From Candidatus Zixiibacteriota bacterium (GTDB lineage: Bacteria > Desulfobacterota > Binatia > UBA9968), in assembly GCA_035574315.1 (NCBI GenBank), contig DATLYW010000005.1:1-50261 (forward strand): 50,261 bases of DNA, in the 5' to 3' direction. The stretch's first letter is position 1, and every line of letters begins with the position of its first letter. Below the pieces are notes generated by a model. That model saw only the letters and a program-made list of their open reading frames with translations, ran no database searches and had not been told where the DNA came from. Shown one piece after another: positions 1 to 7,541 of this stretch. Both the position numbers and the translations under genes were made by a program.

Positions 1-164
1 GCCTCTCCCAAATCGGCAGGTATAACGGCAATACACGGACCAGTGTATGAACGGCGTAGAGCCATGGAAATTTCCTTGACAGGCCCATGAGGTTACAGGA
101 AAATCTCCGCGGCCGACGATCACCGATGAACCGGAATATACAGAACAGTTGACTCAATAGTTAG
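1..164 (+). repeat. attI-like direct repeat, copy 1
   Basis: This stretch matches 1295-1458 with 6 mismatches in 164 positions. In copy 2 the repeat follows the 3' end of an integron-integrase fragment, and its first 50 bases encode the tail of that reading frame (stop at 48-50 here). By analogy an integrase copy probably lies just left of the window. The repeat ends at a GTTAG core (160-164), the form of an integron recombination point, and a cassette-like ORF starts 23 bp further on. That it is an attI site is inferred from position and core sequence; the repeat itself is directly visible. Confidence 0.7.
76..104 (+). promoter_or_regulatory. candidate cassette promoter (copy 1)
   Basis: A perfect TTGACA (76-81) is followed by a 17-bp spacer and GAAAAT (99-104), a 4/6 match to a -10 box. 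It lies inside the attI-like repeat and points at the ORF at 187, where an integron Pc promoter would be expected if integrase and cassettes read the same way. The same arrangement is kept in copy 2. Confidence 0.45.
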
Positions 165-186
165 CGAGCCTGTCAAAGTTGGTCCT

Positions 187-780
187 ATGGCAATATTCGC
201 AGACACAAATGAACTGCTTCAGTTTGCTCGCACTTTTCTTCGCGAGCGAACCGACTCATTGCAGCGGGACGTTACTGTTTGCATACAGGGCGCGACGGCT
301 GCGTTTCCGGCTTTGCTTTACTGCTTTTCGACCGTTGATCTGCTCGGAGCATTGCTCTCGGGTGACGCAAGTTCATCGAAAGGGATAACTGACCGCGCAA
401 AGGCGTATGCACGGCGGTTCATGCACTATTCAGAAGACCAGTGCTCGCTCCTGTGGAGCATCTTTCGCCACAAGATCGTTCATCTTGCTCAGCCCAAAGC
501 GGTCAGAAATTTCAAGGGCAAGAAGACAACATGGGGATATTGGCACGATGACGGACAACATCACTTACGAATCGTCCCAATAAGTCCTCCGATACATGAA
601 GCCGTCACGTCCGGCCTGTCGCTCGATGCGGAACAGCGATTCGAGATCAGCATTCGGCATTTTGTGCTGGATATCGTTGACTCAGTGCATGCACCAGCGG
701 GATACCTCCATGCTCTAGCGCTGAAGAAAGACCTTCGGGACAATTTCGCGAAGGCCGTAACCGGAATTTACGAGCCGTAG
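187..780 (+). CDS. cassette-like hypothetical protein (197 aa)
   Basis: I do not recognise the family. The protein is soluble-looking, with no signal peptide or clear membrane segment, and is rich in His and aromatic residues in its centre. The DNA is visibly less GC-rich than the chromosomal genes to the right, a sign of foreign origin. It begins 23 bp after the GTTAG core and ends 6 bp before an 11-bp element that is the perfect inverted repeat of that core region (160-170 against 787-797). This is how a mobile integron gene cassette is built. No strong ribosome-binding site precedes the ATG, which is also common for cassettes. Function unknown. Confidence 0.7.
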   Translation: MAIFADTNELLQFARTFLRERTDSLQRDVTVCIQGATAAFPALLYCFSTVDLLGALLSGDASSSKGITDRAKAYARRFMHYSEDQCSLLWSIFRHKIVHLAQPKAVRNFKGKKTTWGYWHDDGQHHLRIVPISPPIHEAVTSGLSLDAEQRFEISIRHFVLDIVDSVHAPAGYLHALALKKDLRDNFAKAVTGIYEP

Positions 781-786
781 GCGGGT

Positions 787-830
787 GGCTCGCTAACGCC
801 TTAATGCAGCCGACCGGTCGCGAGCGGCCG
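787..830 (+). other. truncated attC-like site
   Basis: GGCTCGCTAAC (787-797) is the exact inverted repeat of GTTAGCGAGCC (160-170), the relation expected between the R'' box of a cassette attC and the cassette's own leading bases. The next bases resemble the R''-L'' half of known attC sites, and a short stem (around 809-832) could form the apex. The expected L'/R' half ending in GTT is missing: the sequence runs instead into the repeat at 847. I read it as half an attC lost by a rearrangement. Confidence 0.5.
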
Positions 831-846
831 GCGCCGGGAAAGCGGA

Positions 847-868
847 GGTCGAATCTTTACCTTTGACC
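847..868 (+). repeat. 22-bp junction repeat, copy 1
   Basis: An identical 22-mer (starting GGTCGAATCTTTACC) occurs at 1711-1732. In both places it marks the exact border between cassette-derived sequence and an integrase fragment. It is a short imperfect inverted repeat (GGTC...GACC), similar in style to the GGGGTCAGGTCT termini of REP/RAYT elements such as the one at the right end of the window. The mobile-element origin is inference. Confidence 0.55.
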
Positions 869-1344
869 GAGAACGCCTCCGCGAGGTCAAACGGCCTCAC
901 GAGGAGGATTTGCGGCAAGGCCTGGGTAGGTGGGGCTGCCCTGGCCCTGGAGCGCAAGTATCCCAACGGGGGAAAGAATGGGGGTGGCAGTGGGTGTTTC
1001 CGGCATCAGCGCATTGCACCGACCGGCAGAACGGAGAGAAGCGCCGCCATCACCTCCACGAGTCGGTGCTTCAGAAGGCCGTCAAAGAAGCCAGGCGCAA
1101 GGCCGGTATCGCGAAGCCAGCCGGCCCGCATACGTTGAGGCATTCCTTCGCGACCCATCTCTTAGGAGACGGCTACGACATCAGGACCGTCCAAGAGCTG
1201 CTTGGCCACAAGGACGTGAGCACCACAATGATCTACACCCGTGTCTTAAACCGGGGTGGCAAGGGCGTCCGCAGCCCGGTGGACAGCCTGGGCGGCCTCT
1301 CCCAAATCGGCAGGTATAACGGCAATACACGGACCAGTGTATGA
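869..1344 (+). pseudogene. intI: integron integrase (IntI) C-terminal fragment
   Basis: This is a remnant of a tyrosine recombinase of the IntI type. The C-terminal half is well preserved: [10 protein letters not shown], then [13 protein letters not shown] (the region specific to integron integrases), then [22 protein letters not shown] and the nucleophile region [11 protein letters not shown]. The N-terminal half is missing, so the core-binding domain and the first catalytic Arg are gone. Two compensating frameshifts lie near 925-980: [17 protein letters not shown] reads in one frame, [11 protein letters not shown] in the next, and EWGWQW back in the first. Because truncation and frameshifts coexist it must be inactive. 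It reads toward the downstream attI-like repeat, the opposite of class 1 integrons. Confidence 0.88.
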
Positions 1345-1458
1345 ACGGCGTAGAGCCATGGAGATTTCCTTGACAAGCCCCTGAGGTTACAGGAAGATCT
1401 CCGCGGCCGACGATCCCCGATGAACCGGAATATACGGAACAGTTGACTCAATAGTTAG
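1295..1458 (+). repeat. attI-like direct repeat, copy 2
   Basis: Second copy of the 164-bp repeat at 1-164 (6 mismatches). It overlaps the last codons of the IntI fragment and ends in the GTTAG core at 1454-1458. The next bases (AGATCATTG) differ from those after copy 1, so homology stops at the recombination core, as expected where different cassettes were inserted at the same kind of site. Confidence 0.75.
1370..1398 (+). promoter_or_regulatory. candidate cassette promoter (copy 2)
   Basis: TTGACA (1370-1375), 17-bp spacer, GAAGAT (1393-1398). Same position within the repeat as in copy 1, pointing at the ORF at 1476. Confidence 0.4.
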
Positions 1459-1475
1459 AGATCATTGGGGAACGC

Positions 1476-1730
1476 GTGAGCACACTCACCCAACTATTTG
1501 ACGAACGCATACTCGGGATCTTTAGCGCAGCGGCTGGCGTCGCGGCCTACGCCTTTGCCGCGCAGCAAGTTCTTCGAAGAACACGAGAGCGTCGTCTTGC
1601 TAGGCAAGCTGACCTGCACAAGGCCATATCGAAAGGTCTACTTTCCGGCGCCCTCGAAAGCGTCGAGGACTTTGTAAACATCTACAAAGGGGTACACATG
1701 ACGCAAAAGGGGTCGAATCTTTACCTTTGA
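1476..1730 (+). pseudogene. truncated cassette ORF, membrane-anchored protein
   Basis: A GTG start lies 17 bp after the GTTAG core, behind a GGGG ribosome-binding site, a typical cassette arrangement. The N-terminal 30 residues form one hydrophobic segment (ILGIFSAAAGVAAYAFA) followed by a basic stretch (RRTRERRLARQ), suggesting a membrane-anchored protein. The last codons come from the 22-bp junction repeat at 1711, so the genuine reading frame was cut at about codon 77 and no attC follows. The family is not recognised. Confidence 0.5.
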
Positions 1731-1732
1731 CC
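1711..1732 (+). repeat. 22-bp junction repeat, copy 2
   Basis: Identical to 847-868. Here too it separates a broken cassette from an integrase fragment. The two copies define a unit of 864 bp (junction, intI fragment, attI-like repeat, cassette). Confidence 0.55.
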
Positions 1733-1785
1733 TGCAACACCTGGGGGAGGTCAGACGGCTTCACGAGGAGAATTTGCGGCGTTGG
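1733..1785 (+). pseudogene. intI: short integron integrase remnant
   Basis: LGEVRRLHEENLRR matches the [14 protein letters not shown] segment of the fragment at 869, in the same position directly after the junction repeat. Homology ends around 1780. It is a third, much shorter relic of the same repeated unit. Confidence 0.6.
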
Positions 1786-2299
1786 GGCTACGGTTATGGG
1801 GTCGAAACTTTTGTTGATGGCTGACGCTGCGGATGGTCCATGTTCGTTTGCGATGGCTGCACTGGCGGCGAGAACCGAAGCGATGGCTTTTCGCCCTGCA
1901 ACATCGAGATTTCGCGTGCAAAGAATCCGTGCACGCGAACCAGACATGGATCGGCAATCAAAGGACCGAAAAACACAGGCACATCACCTTTAGCTTTCAA
2001 CAGAATTGTGTTGTCCTAACCGAAGGATTCAATGAAAGCGAAGCGAGGGAAAGACAACGCGGCCGGGAAAGTGGGCATGTATTTGATGAAAAGGTTCTGC
2101 GATCTGGCCCACGCGGGTAAAGGGACCAGTTTTGGCCTGGGGCGCTACCGGATCGTTTCGCCGTCGCAGTGAGCTCGATCCTGGCCTCCGGAGAACCGAG
2201 AGGCCTTCGCTATCGCTTGAAATTTCCGCCCGACCCTGCCTAGATTCCGGGGTGTTCAGCGGCGCCGCTGTCGGAGCGCCGAAGCCGGGGAGGGTTCTC
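1786..2299. other. gap without a supported gene
   Basis: About 510 bp. Several overlapping short ORFs exist on both strands but none has a recognisable domain, a convincing ribosome-binding site or consistent codon use. It probably contains eroded sequence at the edge of the integron region and the promoter of the gene starting at 2300. Confidence 0.5.
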
Positions 2300-3255
2300 G
2301 TGGCGCAACCGAAGCTGCGGTTCTATTTCCGGGAGCCTGCCGTCGACACCAATCGGCCGCTCACGGAGGGGACCGTACGGGTCGAGGGGTTCGACTTCGA
2401 GATCGTCGGCAGCGAAGAGGAAGCGGACGCATGGGACTGCGGCTTCGCGGCCCGTATCGTGGCTCATGCGAAAGGGGCGCCGCATCTTTCGATTCCCGCT
2501 TTTCCCAACCGCAAGTTCCGCCTCTCCTACATTTTCGTCAACTCCGGGAGCGGCATCGGATCGCCGCGCGACCTTGCCGGCAGGCGTGTCGGCATCATGC
2601 AGTGGGACAACACCGCGGGCGTATGGGCCCGGGGCGCGCTCCAGCATTACTACGGCGTGGACCTGGCGTCGGTCCGCTGGATGGCGCTGCGCGTGAAGGA
2701 GGGAGTCGCGGCGCCCGGGATGCGGATCGAGAAGCTGTCCGCTCCCACGGACGCCGATCCCGACGAGATCCTGAACGATTGTTGGTCGGCGGGACGCTCG
2801 ATGCGGTCATCGGCCCCAACGTTTTGCCCTCGATTTCGCGCCGGGATCCCCGGGTGCGGCGGCTGTTCCAGGACTACAAACGGGAAGAGCAGGAATACTT
2901 CAGGAGGACGGGAATCTTTCCCATCAGCCACGTGGTGACGCTCAGGCGCGATTTCGTCGATGCCCACCCGGATGCGCCGGTTGCGCTGCTGGAGGCCTTC
3001 CGCCGGGCGCGGGACGCGGCTTTCGACCGCCTGGAGGGGTCGGATCCTCAGGTCCTCGTCATCTCGTGGGCGGCCGCCGCGGTGGAGGAGCAGCGGGCCC
3101 TCATGGGAGAGCACTACTGGCCTTACAACGTGGAGGACAACCGGCACGTTCTGGACGCGATCACGCAATACGCGCACGAGCAGGGATTGTCGCCGGCCAG
3201 GATCGATTACGAGGATCTGTTCGATCGAGATGCGGCGACGCTCCCGGGACGGTAG
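2300..3255 (+). pseudogene. 4,5-dihydroxyphthalate decarboxylase-like protein, frameshifted
   Basis: The protein resembles the 4,5-dihydroxyphthalate decarboxylase family, which shares the periplasmic-binding-protein fold. Diagnostic parts are IPAFPNRKFRLSYIFVNS, the GSPRDLAGRRVGI segment and TAGVWARGALQHYYGVD. The GTG start at 2300 follows a GGGAGG site. Around 2775-2790 the frame changes: the first part reads to DPDEILND, then continues one frame over as LLVGGTLDAVIGPNVLPS to the stop at 3255. A single missing base explains this. It could be a real inactivating mutation or an assembly error, because both halves keep normal codon use. Together they give about 318 residues, a usual length. 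It lies 108 bp before the amidohydrolase pair and probably shares their pathway. Confidence 0.75.
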
Positions 3256-3363
3256 CATGGCGCCCGGCATTCTCGGCGTCTGCGGCGAGCCGTTGAGAGC
3301 CGGGCGGCATCCATCGACCGGGAAAGCTGCGAACGCCGTCCGGCGGAACGGCGAGGAGGAGGG

Positions 3364-4536
3364 ATGGAGCTCAGATACGGGCTGATCAGCGCGGACTCTC
3401 ACGCGGCGTTCGACCGGGACACCTACACGAGCCGGATGTCGGCGCGCAAATGGGGCGACCGCATCCCGCGGGTCGTCGAGGTCCGGGAGAATGGCGCCGT
3501 CGCCGACCGATGGTCGGTTTACGGCAAGGTCTCCGACGGAGACGTGTGCAACTGTCCCGCGCTCATGGGCGAGCCGTTCCCGACCTTTCCGAAGCGGTGG
3601 GAGGAAGTGCCGCGGACGGCTTTCGACCCGCGCGAACGGCTGAAGGCGCTGGATCGGGACGGGGTCGACGCGGAGGTGCTTTTTCCCAATCCTCCCGGCG
3701 GCACGTTCTTCGAGTTCGGCGACCGCGACTTCGAGCTCGACGTCGTGCGAGCGTACAACGACGCGCTCGGGGACTGGGCGCAGGCGAGCGACCGCTATCT
3801 GCCGCTCGCCATCATTCCTTATCTGAGCGAGCCCGGCACGATCGCGCGCGAGGTCGAGCGGGCCGCCGCGCTGGGTCATCGCGGCATCAACTGCCTCGGG
3901 GAAATGCCGAGGCCCCTGCCTCACCTCACGGATCGTCACTGGGATCCGGTCTGGGACGTGTGCGAGCAGCTCGGTCTGCCGGTGCACGTCCACGGCTCGG
4001 CGGGTCTCCGCGCGGGTGCGTCGGTGCGCAAATGGAGCGGATACACGCCGCGGCAGGCCCACTCGGCGATGACCGCCACCTCGGCGGTCACTCCGGCGCA
4101 GGTCATCCCGCATCTCATCTTCTCCGGCCTCACGGAGCGTTTTCCGCGCCTGAAGTTCGTGTTCGCGGAGGCGGGCATCGGCGGCCTCAACTACGTGATC
4201 GCGGCTTGCGATCACGAATGGGAGACGCGCCGGCTGTGGACCGAAGGGCTGCGCGCTCGACCGAGCGAGACCGTGCGCCGGCAGATGTACGTGAACTTCT
4301 GGTTCGAGGCGGAAGGCATCAAGCTGCGCCACGACATCGGCATCGATAACATCATGTGGGAGTCGGATTTTCCGCACGTGGCTTCTTATTATCCGCGCTC
4401 GTGGGACGAGATCGAACGAGTGCTCGGGAACGTTCCCCCGGAGGACCGAAGAAAGCTGCTCTACGAGAACGCGCTGCGCCTTTACCGGGTCCGGGCGGAG
4501 ATCCGGGAAGGGAGCGCTCGGAGCGAGGCGCCATGA
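3364..4536 (+). CDS. amidohydrolase family 2 protein (390 aa)
   Basis: A TIM-barrel metal-dependent hydrolase/decarboxylase of the Amidohydro_2 (ACMSD-like) group. Visible landmarks are the N-terminal ISADSH segment in place of a full HxH metal motif, DPVWDVCEQLGLPVHVHGSA in the middle (barrel His), FAEAGIGGLNY, and the C-terminal MWESDFPHVASYYP with the Asp expected to bind metal. The ATG at 3364 follows GAGGAGGG. The stop codon overlaps the start of the next gene by 4 bp, so the two are probably translated in a coupled way. Members of this family hydrolyse or decarboxylate small aromatic and heterocyclic acids; the substrate cannot be named from sequence. Confidence 0.87.
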   Translation: MELRYGLISADSHAAFDRDTYTSRMSARKWGDRIPRVVEVRENGAVADRWSVYGKVSDGDVCNCPALMGEPFPTFPKRWEEVPRTAFDPRERLKALDRDGVDAEVLFPNPPGGTFFEFGDRDFELDVVRAYNDALGDWAQASDRYLPLAIIPYLSEPGTIAREVERAAALGHRGINCLGEMPRPLPHLTDRHWDPVWDVCEQLGLPVHVHGSAGLRAGASVRKWSGYTPRQAHSAMTATSAVTPAQVIPHLIFSGLTERFPRLKFVFAEAGIGGLNYVIAACDHEWETRRLWTEGLRARPSETVRRQMYVNFWFEAEGIKLRHDIGIDNIMWESDFPHVASYYPRSWDEIERVLGNVPPEDRRKLLYENALRLYRVRAEIREGSARSEAP

Positions 4537-5657
4537 ACCTGCGGTACGGATGCATCAGCGCCGACGATCACGTGCAGGAGCCGCCCGATCTGTGGACACG
4601 GCGCCTGCCGAAGAGCCGCTGGGGAGAGAGGATTCCCCGACTCGAGCGCACCTCCGACGGCGCGGAGCGCTGGGTTCTCGACGGAAAGGTGCTGCTCGGC
4701 GGGGCGGCCGCCAGGGCGGGGGCGTTCACGCCGGACCGGCGCGACCCGCGCCGCTGGGAGGAAGTGCCCCCTGAGGCTTACGACCCGGCGGCGCGGCTGA
4801 GAGCCATGGACGAGGCGGGCGTGGATTGCTCGGTCCTCTATCCCTCGGTCGCGGGTCTGGCGGGCGAGGCATTCGGCCGGCTCGAGGATCCGGAGCTGGA
4901 GATCGCCTGCGTCCGGGCCTACAACGACTGGCTGATCGAGAGCTGGGGCGCGGCGAGCGAACGCTTCGTCCCGCAGTGCATCGTCCCCATCTGGCCGGTC
5001 GAGGAGACCGTCCAGGAGATTCGGCGCGCGGTCGCCATGGGCCATCGGGGCGTGGTTTTTCCCTCGCTGCCGATGCACCTCCGCAGGGTGCCGCACGTGA
5101 GCGGTCCGGAGTACGACCCGCTGTGGTCGGCGTGCGAAGAGCTCGACGTTCCGGTCTGCCTGCACGCGGGAGCGTCGGCGGAGCTGCAATACGGGCCGGC
5201 GCCGGGGCTCCGGCCGGTGCTCGCCGAAGCGCTCGACGCGGTGACGCGACCGGTGTCCAGCGTGTTCGTGCTATCCCTCTACTCGTTCTCGCGCATCCTG
5301 CTTCGCCACCCGCAGCTCCGGCTCGTGTTCGCTGAAAGCGCGTTGAGCTGGGCCATGCTCTACATGGAATGGGCGGATCACCAGTTCGAGCACGACGGAC
5401 TTGCGCGCGAGGGCTACGATCTCAAACCTTCGGAGATGTTTCACCGGCAGTGCTTCCTGACGTCGTGGTTCGACCCGATCGCACCGTTCGTTTCTTACGT
5501 GGGAGCCGATCACATTCTGTGGTGCGGCAACCTTCCGTCGGCGACCTCCACCTGGCCGCGGACCCGCGAGACGCGGGAGCGCTGCCTGCGCGAGGTGTCG
5601 GCGGACGACCGGGAAAAGATATCGTGGCGAAACGCAGCGCGGCTCTACCGCCTGTGA
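4533..5657 (+). CDS. amidohydrolase family 2 protein (374 aa)
   Basis: Paralogue of the preceding gene: NLRYGCISADDHVQEPPDLW at the N terminus keeps a D-D-H version of the metal motif, followed by YDPLWSACEELDVPVCLHAG and FAESALSWAMLYMEWADHQ. The C-terminal segment reads ILWCGNLPSATSTWP where its partner has MWESDFPHVAS, so the usual Asp-Phe-Pro-His is replaced by Asn-Leu-Pro-Ser. That substitution suggests changed or reduced catalysis in this subunit. The reading frame is open upstream to 4356, but the ATGA overlap at 4533 and the alignment with the paralogue fix the start there. The pair may form a heteromer. Confidence 0.85.
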   Translation: MNLRYGCISADDHVQEPPDLWTRRLPKSRWGERIPRLERTSDGAERWVLDGKVLLGGAAARAGAFTPDRRDPRRWEEVPPEAYDPAARLRAMDEAGVDCSVLYPSVAGLAGEAFGRLEDPELEIACVRAYNDWLIESWGAASERFVPQCIVPIWPVEETVQEIRRAVAMGHRGVVFPSLPMHLRRVPHVSGPEYDPLWSACEELDVPVCLHAGASAELQYGPAPGLRPVLAEALDAVTRPVSSVFVLSLYSFSRILLRHPQLRLVFAESALSWAMLYMEWADHQFEHDGLAREGYDLKPSEMFHRQCFLTSWFDPIAPFVSYVGADHILWCGNLPSATSTWPRTRETRERCLREVSADDREKISWRNAARLYRL

Positions 5658-5693
5658 GAGACCGCGGCCGGTCGCGCCGCGGGAGGAGGAGCC

Positions 5694-6749
5694 ATGAGAC
5701 TCCCGAAAGCGGGCCTCGCCTTTCCACTCTCCGCCTTCCTGTTCTTCCTGTGCGCTCCGTCCGGCCGGGCTCAGGCGCCGTTCTACCAGGGCAAGACCAT
5801 CACCATCATCCGGGGCGGCGCACCCGGAGGCGTCGGGGAGATGCGCACCAGAGCCGTGGCGAACTTCTTGAAGAAGCACGTTCCCGGGAACCCCACGATC
5901 CTGATCGAGTTCATGCCCGGGGCGGGAGGCCGCAAGGCCGCCAATCACATCTATCGCGGCGCCCGGCCTGACGGCCTGACGATCGGAAGCATGCCGGGCG
6001 GGATGGTGTCGTCGGCGATCCTGGGCGAGCCGGGCGTCCAGTACGATCTCGACAAATTCATCTACCTCGGCTCGCCGAACAGCGCCTCCCATTACGTCTT
6101 TTTTACGGGCAAAAAGGTCGGGCTCGGCAGCCTTGCCAGGCTCAGGGAATTTTCGGGCCTCAGGATCGGCGCCCAGACGGTGGGTCATCCCGTCTACTAC
6201 ACCGGTCGGCTTTTCGCCTATCTCCTCGACCTGAAAGAGCCGAAGTTCATCACCGGCTACTCGTCCCCCGAGCTCGACGCCGCCATGTTGCGCGGGGAGC
6301 TGGACGCGCAGACCGGAGTGGCCAGCAGCGTGGTGAGGCAGAATCCCGAGTTCCTGGAGAAAGGGCTCGTGGACTTCCATGCCATTCTGGAGATTCCAAA
6401 AGGGGACAAGCACCCGCGTTTTTCCGGGCTCCCCGAGCTGGAAAGCTTCGCGCGATCGGAAAAAGACCGAAAACTGCTGGCGCTGCACCGCACTTTCCGG
6501 CTGGCGGGGTCCCCGTTCGCCTTGCCGCCGGGCACGCCGCCGGAGCGGGCGGAAATCCTGCGGGAAGCGATGCGGAAGATCTTTACCGATCCGGAGTTTC
6601 TCGCGGAATACCGGAAACTGACGGGGGAGGAGGCTTCGCCGCTGCTGCCCGACGCGCACCAGAAGGCGATTCGGGAGCTTCCCCGGGACACGGAGGTCGT
6701 CGATTTCTACAAGATGCTCGGGGGCACTCAGCCGCTCCCGCCCCGCTGA
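5694..6749 (+). CDS. TctC/Bug-type tripartite tricarboxylate receptor
   Basis: Extracytoplasmic solute-binding protein of the TctC (Bug) family, 351 aa. It has a signal peptide (MRLPKAGLAFPLSAFLFFL, cleavage near SGRAQA), the early YQGKTITIIRGGAPGG segment, the ligand-loop region NPTILIEFMPGAGGRKAANHIY, and a typical C-terminal ALPPGTPPERAEILREAM helix. The ATG follows GGGAGGAGG. It lies 36 bp behind the amidohydrolases in the same direction. No TctA/TctB membrane genes are nearby, which is common for this family; such orphan receptors use transporters encoded elsewhere. It probably captures the carboxylate processed by the upstream enzymes. Confidence 0.85.
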   Translation: MRLPKAGLAFPLSAFLFFLCAPSGRAQAPFYQGKTITIIRGGAPGGVGEMRTRAVANFLKKHVPGNPTILIEFMPGAGGRKAANHIYRGARPDGLTIGSMPGGMVSSAILGEPGVQYDLDKFIYLGSPNSASHYVFFTGKKVGLGSLARLREFSGLRIGAQTVGHPVYYTGRLFAYLLDLKEPKFITGYSSPELDAAMLRGELDAQTGVASSVVRQNPEFLEKGLVDFHAILEIPKGDKHPRFSGLPELESFARSEKDRKLLALHRTFRLAGSPFALPPGTPPERAEILREAMRKIFTDPEFLAEYRKLTGEEASPLLPDAHQKAIRELPRDTEVVDFYKMLGGTQPLPPR

Positions 6750-6911
6750 TCGGTTCGAGAGCGGAGCTGGACACGGCGGCGGCGAGCAACGAGCTGGCTG
6801 CGAACAGCGAATTGCAGAAGCTCCGTTTGCGGTCGCTCCATCGGAGCGCCCGGCAGCGCTAGCGATTTAAAGTTCCGGACGGTTCGAACGGGAGCGGAGG
6901 GATTCTCGCCG

Positions 6912-7541
6912 TCAGCCGAAGTTTCCCAGACCTCCCCCGAGGATCTGCACTCCCGCGGTCCTCTCAATATAGCTGGCGAACTGATATTTGTTCTGGCGCG
7001 GATCGGGAATCCGCCGGGTCTTCGGCGGCCGGTCGGTGTCGAGCGGCTCGATGCGGGCGTCGATGAAGTGCGGGCCGGGGCGAAACAGCGCGAGCTGCAG
7101 TTTTTCCCGGAACTGCGGTGCCTCGTCGACGGTCCAGCAGCTGGCGATGCCGCATTCGCGGGCGACCCCCGCAAGGCTCATCTTGCCCGCGGTTGCAGTG
7201 GGCATGCCGGGCTCGGTCTTGTGGCTTCCGAGGTAGTTGCGGTTGTTCATGACGATCACGATCAGGTTCCCGGGGCTCTCGTTGGCGATCGTCCCCAGAA
7301 CGCCGAGGTTCAGCGTGAGATTGCCGTCGGCGTCGAGGGCGATCACTTTGCGGTTCGGCAACGCCAGAGCGAGGCCCAGAGCGGCGGGCGTGCACATCCC
7401 CATGGTGACGTGGAACAGGTTGGCCTCGCGCTCGGCGATCTGTCCCCAGAAACCGCTGTTGTTGCCGATGCTCGCGACGACGATCACGTCGTCGGCGATC
7501 ATCGACGCCAGCTCCCGCAGCAGCGCGAAGCGAGTTACCAT
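6912..7541 (-). CDS. ThDP-dependent decarboxylase, beta (PP-domain) subunit
   Basis: 209 aa, the C-terminal ThDP-binding half of a two-subunit decarboxylase of the sulfopyruvate/phosphonopyruvate decarboxylase type (ComE-like). The ThDP/Mg motif is visible as ALDADGNLTLNLG...VIVMNN, and GNNSGFWGQIAEREANLFHVTMGM matches the start of the PP domain. The ATG at 7541 has GGAGGAGG upstream, although the frame is open to 7709. It overlaps the alpha-subunit gene by 7 bp. Substrate is inferred only at class level (a 3-substituted pyruvate). Confidence 0.82.
   Translation of the reverse strand: MVTRFALLRELASMIADDVIVVASIGNNSGFWGQIAEREANLFHVTMGMCTPAALGLALALPNRKVIALDADGNLTLNLGVLGTIANESPGNLIVIVMNNRNYLGSHKTEPGMPTATAGKMSLAGVARECGIASCWTVDEAPQFREKLQLALFRPGPHFIDARIEPLDTDRPPKTRRIPDPRQNKYQFASYIERTAGVQILGGGLGNFG

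Noticed and set aside
1..164. 164-bp repeat as an attC (VCR-like) site
   Set aside because: It lacks the R''/R' and L''/L' inverted-repeat architecture; only its end carries a GTTAG core. An attI-like role fits better with its position behind intI.
1727..2120. Several short ORFs on both strands
   Set aside because: Mutually overlapping, without domain, ribosome-binding site or typical codon use; the first overlaps an intI relic.
2650..4377. 575-codon minus-strand open frame
   Set aside because: It is antisense to the decarboxylase-like gene and the first amidohydrolase. The protein has no motif, is His/Arg-rich in the way of GC-rich antisense frames, and the plus-strand genes have clear families.
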